From contig JASBSE010000015.1 of the NCBI GenBank assembly GCA_030149115.1, forward strand, positions 1-19,978: a stretch of 19,978 nucleotides of DNA, read 5' to 3'. This document shows, one piece after another, positions 15,089 through 19,978 of the stretch. The translations under genes and the position numbers were made by a program. Within the stretch, counting starts at the first letter, position 1. Every line of letters starts with the position of its first letter. Under the pieces are notes generated by a model. It made no database searches. It saw nothing but the letters and a program-made list of their open reading frames with translations, and was not told the DNA's origin. This DNA comes from Winogradskyella sp. (GTDB lineage Bacteria; Bacteroidota; Bacteroidia; Flavobacteriales; Flavobacteriaceae).

Positions 15089-17980
15089 TTAGAATGTAAA
15101 GTTTAAGCCAAGAATAATATCTCTCGTTCTTGGATAGAAATTGTTTTCTATACCATTGCTGATTTCAGGGTCTAAACCATCATACTCAGTAATTACAAAT
15201 ACATTCGTAGCTGTTAATGACGTTCTTAATGTCATTTTTGAGAAAGGAATAGTATATCCTAAAGAAATGTTATCCAATCTCACAAAGTCTGCACGCTGTA
15301 TATATAAATCAGAAAACAAGTTCTGATTTACAAAGCCAGTATCTAAGTAGCTTGCGTGTGCATTGGCTTGATAGCCCGGCTGATTAACAACAGCATTTAA
15401 ATTACCTCTATCTGAAGCACTGTTGTTATAAACGTAGTTGCCAAAACTTCCTCTAAAAGTAAAGTTTAAGTCTAAATTCTTATATCTAAAGTTGTTTGTG
15501 AAACCAATAAATGCATCTGGAGTAGCTTTTTTATAGGCTTGTCTGTCAGCTTCAGTAATTTGATTATCACCGTTTACATCAACATACGCACCTTCTATAG
15601 GATTTCCGTTACTATCATATACCTGACGGAAAACGAAGAATGTTGTAGGGTCATATCCAGGTTTCCAAAGTTGGATTGTATTACCAACACCACCAGAAAT
15701 ACCTCCTTGCGGAAGGAAATAATCGGCATCATTAGAAAGGTTAAGTTTTGTAATCTCTCTCTCTTGGAAAGTTAAATTAAAGTTAGTATCCCAACCAAAG
15801 TTTTCCTTTTGTGCTATAACTCCGTTTAAGCTTATTTCTAAACCACGACTTGTCATTTCACCAACGTTTGTAGTCAATTGGTCAGATAAGTTTGCACCTG
15901 CAGGTACAGGAACACTAGATAATAAGTCTTTGGTCTCTCTATAGTAACCATCAACCGTGCCAGTTAATCTGTTATTAAATAAGCCAAAGTCTACAGCAAG
16001 GTTGTATTGTGTTGTTTCTTCCCATTTTAGTTCTTCATCAAAGGCTTCTGGTCTTAGGGTTTCTATGAAAATTGGTTCACCTGTCGGAGTTGTGCCAAAC
16101 TGAATGTTAGCTGCATTGTTTCTTGAAGGTGTATAAATCCCTTGATAGCCATAGTTAGGACCAATTTCTTGCTGACCAGTAACACCCCAACCAGCTCTAA
16201 GCTTTAAATTAGAGAAGAAAGAGTTTTCCATGAAGCTTTCGTTCATAATTTTCCAACCTACAGAAACACCAGGGAATGATCCCCAACGATTGTCTTCACT
16301 AAATCTTGAAGAACCATCGCGTCTGTAACTAGCAGAAATCAAATATTTATCTGCAATATCAAAGCTCGCTCTTGCAAAGTAAGATTCTAAAGCATTTCTA
16401 TTTATATCAGTCTGAACAATGTTAGTATTTGTTGTTCTGTCAAAGAAACTTCTGATATAAAACTCTTGGAATGCATGACCAGCAGTAACATCTATTGTAG
16501 TGTTAATAGACTCTATATTCTTTTTGTAGTTTAAGTAAAAGTCTAAAGATGTATTTCTGTTTAAGCCATTTGAAACCTCATTTGTTGCAACCGCATCAGG
16601 ATTATTAGGGTTAGGAGCTACAAATCTGTGGCCATTGTTTTCGGCATAATCAATCCCTGCATTTAAGTTAAAACGTAAATCCTTTAAGAACCAAAACTTA
16701 TAATCTACATTAAAGTTAGAAATAACACGTTTTATAGTCTGACGGCTTTCGTACTCGTTTTGCACAAATAATGGGTTTTGAGTAGCAAGGTTTGCACCCA
16801 ATTGCGTGTAATTTCCATTTTCATCATACACTGATTGTGTAGGGTCAAAAGAAATTGCAGCACCAATAGCTCCTTCATTTGCATAGTCAAACTCATCTTG
16901 TACAGCTTTAGCAACTAAAGTTAACTTAAGATCGTTATCTAAAAAACGATGAACAAAAGATGTATTAACTCCAGTTCTTTCATAAAGATCATTCAAAGGA
17001 CCTTCTTGTGATACATGGTTGAAGTTAACTCTGAAGTTAAAATTCTCATAGCCTTTAGAAGCTGTAAGGTTGTGTATTGCTCCTATACCTGTTGAGTATA
17101 TTTCGTCTTGCCAATCAGTACTTGCATTACCTAAAGTTGAGCTATCAAAATTTGGATCAGAAGCTAAAGCTCTATACTGCTCAGCAGATAAGACATCTAC
17201 CTTGTTTGCAACACGTCTGGAAGATGCTTGTAAACCATATTCTAATTTAAAATCCTGATTTGCCGACCCTTTTTTGGTGGTGATTAATATAACACCATTA
17301 GAAGCACGAGAACCATAAATAGCAGTTGCAGATGCATCTTTTAAAACTACAAAATCCTCAATGTCAGCTGGGTTAATAGCATTTAATGCGTTTCTACTAC
17401 CTTGAGAGCCACCACGTTGATCGATAGGTAAACCGTCTATAACAATTAGTGGGTCATTAGTTGCCGAAAGTGATGCTCCACCACGAATCCTAATTTCACC
17501 ACCTTCACCAGCGGCACCACCACCAGTTGTAATACGGACACCAGCAGCTTTACCAGCAATAAGCTGTTGAGGGGCTACAATAGCACCACGGTTAAAATCT
17601 TCGTCGCCTACTTTTTCAACAGCACCAGTAGCATCTTGTTTAGTAGTAGAACCATAACCAATAAGTACTACTTCGTCTAACTGTGCTGCATCTTCTTCGA
17701 GTGCAATATCAAGACTAGATTGACCGTTAAATATTAATTCTTGAGTTTTGTAACCAACATAAGAAACTATAATAGTTTCTCCTTGGTTGACTTCTAAGGT
17801 AAACTTACCGTCAAAATCGGTAGAAGCACCTCTAGAAGTCCCTTTTACCAGTACATTTACGCCTGGTAAAGGCATAGCGTTTGCTTTATCTGTTACTGTA
17901 CCTGAAACGGTTGTTTGAGCCAATAAAGTTGTAGGCACCATTATCAAACAGAACAGTAAAGCATTTAAGAATGTTTTCAT
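15089..17980 (-). CDS. susC: SusC/RagA-family TonB-dependent outer-membrane transporter
   Basis: A 963-residue TonB-dependent receptor that imports oligosaccharides with SusD. The signal peptide ends near L-L-A-Q (about 22). A carboxypeptidase-regulatory-like domain follows (about 24-95), with the usual V-S-G-T-V-T-D and G-x-x-V-x-V-K-G-T pattern, then a TonB-box-like D-E-V-V-L-I-G-Y-G (102-110). The plug spans about 115-236 and includes the A-S-A-x-A-I-Y-G-S-R-A-x-N-G-V signature; the 22-strand barrel runs to an aromatic C-terminus (N-F-T-F). It is first in the minus-strand cluster; its stop is followed by GAAA and the susD ATG. The divergent LacI regulator and a palindromic operator lie upstream. 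Maltodextrin is the likely cargo by context. As with susD, the symbol names the family. Confidence 0.95.
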   Translation of the reverse strand: MKTFLNALLFCLIMVPTTLLAQTTVSGTVTDKANAMPLPGVNVLVKGTSRGASTDFDGKFTLEVNQGETIIVSYVGYKTQELIFNGQSSLDIALEEDAAQLDEVVLIGYGSTTKQDATGAVEKVGDEDFNRGAIVAPQQLIAGKAAGVRITTGGGAAGEGGEIRIRGGASLSATNDPLIVIDGLPIDQRGGSQGSRNALNAINPADIEDFVVLKDASATAIYGSRASNGVILITTKKGSANQDFKLEYGLQASSRRVANKVDVLSAEQYRALASDPNFDSSTLGNASTDWQDEIYSTGIGAIHNLTASKGYENFNFRVNFNHVSQEGPLNDLYERTGVNTSFVHRFLDNDLKLTLVAKAVQDEFDYANEGAIGAAISFDPTQSVYDENGNYTQLGANLATQNPLFVQNEYESRQTIKRVISNFNVDYKFWFLKDLRFNLNAGIDYAENNGHRFVAPNPNNPDAVATNEVSNGLNRNTSLDFYLNYKKNIESINTTIDVTAGHAFQEFYIRSFFDRTTNTNIVQTDINRNALESYFARASFDIADKYLISASYRRDGSSRFSEDNRWGSFPGVSVGWKIMNESFMENSFFSNLKLRAGWGVTGQQEIGPNYGYQGIYTPSRNNAANIQFGTTPTGEPIFIETLRPEAFDEELKWEETTQYNLAVDFGLFNNRLTGTVDGYYRETKDLLSSVPVPAGANLSDQLTTNVGEMTSRGLEISLNGVIAQKENFGWDTNFNLTFQEREITKLNLSNDADYFLPQGGISGGVGNTIQLWKPGYDPTTFFVFRQVYDSNGNPIEGAYVDVNGDNQITEADRQAYKKATPDAFIGFTNNFRYKNLDLNFTFRGSFGNYVYNNSASDRGNLNAVVNQPGYQANAHASYLDTGFVNQNLFSDLYIQRADFVRLDNISLGYTIPFSKMTLRTSLTATNVFVITEYDGLDPEISNGIENNFYPRTRDIILGLNFTF

Positions 17981-18015
17981 ACAATGTTTTTAAGTTAATT
18001 GCTTAGTTAATTGAT

Positions 18016-18032
18016 TTATATTTTCACTTCTT
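18016..18032. repeat. 17-base repeat, copy upstream of susC
   Basis: TTATATTTTCACTTCTT on the + strand, matched exactly at 19356-19372. Here it lies 35 bases upstream of the susC ATG, probably in the susC leader and antisense to it. The sequence TATATTTTCACTTCTTGG (18017-18034) also matches 18 bases in the GH2 gene (5106-5123, minus strand). Confidence 0.6.
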
Positions 18033-18088
18033 GGGTTAAATCTATGTAAAATTAGTGTGATTCATGTGTTAAAAAATATGACATAAGT

Positions 18089-18106
18089 CACGAAAACGTT
18101 TTCGTG
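18089..18106. promoter_or_regulatory. LacI-type operator, perfect 18-bp palindrome
   Basis: CACGAAAACGTTTTCGTG is a perfect inverted repeat with a central CG, the form typical of LacI-family operators. The divergent lacI gene starts 148 bases away and susC 109 bases away. It lies about 35 bases upstream of the candidate susC -7 box. That would suit activation or promoter-distal control better than simple blocking, if that box is right. Confidence 0.8.
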
Positions 18107-18122
18107 TTAAAAACTTTTTAAC
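18106..18122. promoter_or_regulatory. Second dyad abutting the LacI operator
   Basis: GTTAAAAACTTTTTAAC has 8-base perfect arms around a single C at 18114 and shares base 18106 with the 18-bp palindrome. Centre-to-centre distance is 16.5 bases. It may be an extra low-affinity half of the operator or a site for another factor, or simply AT-rich symmetry. Confidence 0.4.
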
Positions 18123-18253
18123 AATCATTAACATTTTTATTAAAATAGTAAAAAAATGAGGAATTCGCAATTAGACCTAGTTAAAATTAAGGACTTTGGA
18201 ATTTGAATTGTTAAAATAAGGTTATCTTCGCTCAACTATATTATGGTTAAAAT

Positions 18254-19300
18254 ATGAAACGAAAAATTACATTAAAGCAAATTGCAAGGGAGTTAGATGT
18301 GTCTATTTCTACGGTGTCTAAAGCTTTGAGAAATAGTGCTGAAATAAGCGACGATACAAAACAAAAAGTGCAAGCATTCGCAAAGTTGTATAACTATAGA
18401 CCTAATAATATTGCTCTAAGTTTAAAAAACCGTAAAACAAACACTATTGGGATTATTATCCCTGAGATTGTGCATCATTTTTTTTCTAAGGTAATTCGTG
18501 GTGTTGAGTTGGTGGCAAATAATAGAGGTTATAATGTTATTGTTGGACTTTCAAATGAATCTTTTTCAAAAGAGGTAATTAATATGGAAATGCTGGCAAA
18601 CGGAAGTATAGATGGATTTATTCTTTCTATTTCTAAAGAAACACAGCAATTGCAAGATTATCATCACTTTAATGAAACAATGAGCCAAGGAATGCCTATT
18701 GTAATGTTTGATCGTGTGGTTTCAGATATCAATTGTGATAAAGTAATTGTAGATGATTTAAATGGTGCCAGAAATGCTGTAGAAAAGTTAATTAAGAACA
18801 AATGCCAATCCATAGCATTAATAACCACAAAAGATTATGTGAGTGTTGGTAAGTTAAGAACGCAAGGTTATCTAGATGCCTTAGAGAAACATCAAATACA
18901 GCCTAAGGCAGAGCTTATTTTAAAAATTGATGATACCTTAGATTATGAAACACATTTAGAAGCTTTAGAAAAAGAGATTGAGCAACTGTTTAAGTCAAAT
19001 AAAAACATAGATGGCATCTTTGCAGTTAACGAGCTTTATGCTTTATCAGCAATGAAGGTTGCAAGAAAATTAGGATTAGATATTCCAAATGATATACAGG
19101 TTATTGGTTTTACTGACGGTGTTTTGTCTAAACATTCAACGCCAAGCTTAACTACTGTAAGTCAACATGCGCAACAGATGGGTGAAAAAGCAGCAGATCT
19201 GCTTATCAACAAGTTAGAAAATAAAATAGAAACGGAAGAAGAAGAATTTCAAACCATCGTAATTGAAACAGAATTAATTGAGCGCGAATCCACTAAATAA
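18254..19300 (+). CDS. LacI-family transcriptional regulator of the alpha-glucan cluster
   Basis: A 348-residue one-component regulator. The N-terminal LacI helix-turn-helix spans about 5-30 (T-L-K-Q-I-A-R-E-L-D-V-S, then S-T-V-S-K-A-L-R), followed by the hinge with Y-R-P-N-x-x-A-x-x-L (48-57). A periplasmic-binding-protein sugar domain runs from about 63 to the end, with I-G-I-I-I-P-E, V-M-F-D-R-V and I-Q-V-I-G-F-T-D segments. It diverges from susC and precedes an MFS maltose-type transporter on the same strand. The palindrome in the shared upstream region fits its DNA-binding class. The natural inference is that it senses maltose or a maltodextrin and controls both directions; whether it represses or activates is not visible. 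Confidence 0.92.
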   Translation: MKRKITLKQIARELDVSISTVSKALRNSAEISDDTKQKVQAFAKLYNYRPNNIALSLKNRKTNTIGIIIPEIVHHFFSKVIRGVELVANNRGYNVIVGLSNESFSKEVINMEMLANGSIDGFILSISKETQQLQDYHHFNETMSQGMPIVMFDRVVSDINCDKVIVDDLNGARNAVEKLIKNKCQSIALITTKDYVSVGKLRTQGYLDALEKHQIQPKAELILKIDDTLDYETHLEALEKEIEQLFKSNKNIDGIFAVNELYALSAMKVARKLGLDIPNDIQVIGFTDGVLSKHSTPSLTTVSQHAQQMGEKAADLLINKLENKIETEEEEFQTIVIETELIERESTK

Positions 19301-19430
19301 TAATTTAACATTGGTGTTCTAACAATCTTTTATATCTTTACCGACGATTCAAGACTTATATTTTCACTTCTTACATAAGTTTTGATGAGCACTGCTTATC
19401 AGAATAGTATTAATTTAAACATACTATTTA
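19301..19430 (+). promoter_or_regulatory. Leader region of the right-edge MFS transporter
   Basis: A 130-base gap. A candidate promoter has TTGG at 19311-19314 and TATCTTTA at 19333-19340, 18 bases apart. Downstream are the second 17-base repeat copy (19356-19372) and an 8-bp inverted repeat, AATAGTAT (19403-19410) and ATACTATT (19421-19428), ending two bases before the ATG. This stem could fold over the ribosome-binding region or be an operator. No terminator is seen after lacI, so read-through from lacI is also possible. Confidence 0.4.
19356..19372. repeat. 17-base repeat, copy upstream of the MFS transporter
   Basis: An exact copy of the 17 bases at 18016-18032, in the same + orientation, 58 bases before the transporter ATG. 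The two copies flank the lacI gene as direct repeats. Confidence 0.6.
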
Positions 19431-19978
19431 ATGAAAAAGCGCATTCTCGGTTTTTGGGAAATCTGGAATATGAGTTTCGGATTTCTAGGGATTCAATTTG
19501 GTTTTGCTTTACAAGGTGGCTTTATGTCACGTATATTTCAAACGCTAGGCGCAGGTAAAGATGAGATTCCACTATTGTGGATTGCTGCACCTTTAACAGG
19601 CTTACTTGTTCAGCCAATTATTGGTTATATGAGTGATAGAACCTGGCACTCTCGTTTTGGTCGTCGTAGACCTTACTTTCTTATTGGGGCCATTTTAAGT
19701 TCTATAGCCTTATTCTTTGTGCCTTATTCACCTGCCTTGTGGGTTGCAGCTGGTTTTCTTTGGATTCTTGATGCGTCCATAAATGTGTCTATGGAGCCAT
19801 TTAGAGCTTTAGTTGCAGATAAGTTACACGAGTCGCAAAGAACCTATGGGTTTGTAGTACAAACTTTAATAATAGGCATTGGTACTTGGGTAGCAAGTAA
19901 TCTACCTTGGTTGGTTTCTAAAATGGGAGTGAGTGATTCAGCAGACTTGGGAGTTGTTCCAGATTCTGTTAAAGTAGC
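19431..19978 (+). CDS. MFS transporter, maltose/sucrose (GPH/SUT-like) type, 3' truncated
   Basis: An ATG-initiated frame with no stop to the window edge, 182 complete codons. Hydrophobic segments begin at once (F-W-E-I-W-N-M-S-F-G-F-L-G-I-Q). The loop between helices 2 and 3 has S-D-R-x(6)-G-R-R-R-P-Y (about 69-82), and a later helix has M-E-P-F-R-A-L-V-A-D. Both are typical of the MFS branch that includes plant sucrose transporters and the maltose carriers of Bacteroidota alpha-glucan loci. It follows lacI on the same strand by 130 bases. The likely role is inner-membrane uptake of maltose or maltodextrin from the periplasm, completing the SusC/SusD pathway. The rest of the protein and any following cytoplasmic enzymes are outside the window. 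Confidence 0.87.
   Translation, partial: MKKRILGFWEIWNMSFGFLGIQFGFALQGGFMSRIFQTLGAGKDEIPLLWIAAPLTGLLVQPIIGYMSDRTWHSRFGRRRPYFLIGAILSSIALFFVPYSPALWVAAGFLWILDASINVSMEPFRALVADKLHESQRTYGFVVQTLIIGIGTWVASNLPWLVSKMGVSDSADLGVVPDSVKV

Larger units (their letters stand above)
17981..18253. promoter_or_regulatory. Divergent susC/lacI promoter region
   Basis: A 273-base gap between two divergent start codons. On the minus strand a -7-like box TAATTTTA (18047-18054) could serve susC, giving a leader of about 60 bases; no TTTG -33 element is evident. On the + strand TATCTTCG (18223-18230), with TTTG at 18202-18205 (17-base gap), could serve lacI. The dyads listed separately lie between, nearer susC. Box assignments are tentative, since both deviate from TAnnTTTG by one base. 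Confidence 0.45.

Noticed and set aside
15141..17258. Open frames on the + strand within susC
   Set aside because: The minus strand carries a full-length, motif-complete SusC; the + strand frames are short and featureless.
1..19978. Mobile elements, tRNA/rRNA genes or defence systems
   Set aside because: I looked for transposase, integrase, nuclease and toxin-like products, and for tRNA-like or terminal repeats, and saw none. Base composition appears even across the window.

Overview
The window looks like chromosomal DNA from a marine-type member of the Bacteroidota, most likely Flavobacteriaceae. Signs of this are the AT-rich sequence, SusC/SusD/SusE-type proteins, a Por/type IX secretion C-terminal tail on the amylase, lipoprotein signals with acidic residues after the cysteine, near-absence of Shine-Dalgarno sequences, and candidate TAnnTTTG -7 promoter boxes. 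It is almost entirely coding, with no RNA genes, insertion sequences, CRISPR arrays or phage genes visible. No stretch longer than 300 bases lacks a gene.

Three carbohydrate-use modules lie side by side. (1) Bases 1-2699, + strand: the end of a fructan module, with the C-terminal part of a GH32 fructan hydrolase, an MFS sugar porter and a PfkB-family fructokinase, all overlapping. (2) Bases 2696-9056: a beta-1,4-galactan module. A GH53 endo-galactanase lipoprotein and a GH2 beta-galactosidase form an overlapping minus-strand operon. It diverges from a GntR-type regulator followed by an SGLT-type sodium/galactose symporter. (3) Bases 9140-19978: an alpha-glucan (starch/maltodextrin) module. 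SusC, SusD, a SusE/F-like protein with three starch-binding-like repeats, and a T9SS-secreted GH13 enzyme run on the minus strand. They diverge from a LacI regulator and the start of a maltose-type MFS transporter that runs off the right edge.

The logic in each module is depolymerise, import, hand over to the cytoplasm, with a local one-component regulator for modules 2 and 3. The fructan module appears to import fructose and phosphorylate it. The galactan module would cut galactan outside, release galactose, and import it with sodium; it has no SusC/SusD pair here. The alpha-glucan module has the full outer-membrane uptake complex plus a secreted GH13 enzyme.

The most interesting signals are regulatory. 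The susC/lacI intergenic region carries an 18-bp perfect palindrome fused to a second 17-bp dyad. The gntR/GH53 intergenic region has a tandem 10-bp repeat nested in an inverted repeat abutting a -7 box. An intrinsic terminator separates the GH13 gene from susCDE. A 16-18-nt sequence recurs upstream of susC, upstream of the right-edge transporter and at the 5' end of the GH2 gene. I see no wholly undescribed system; the gene content is recognisable polysaccharide-utilization biology.
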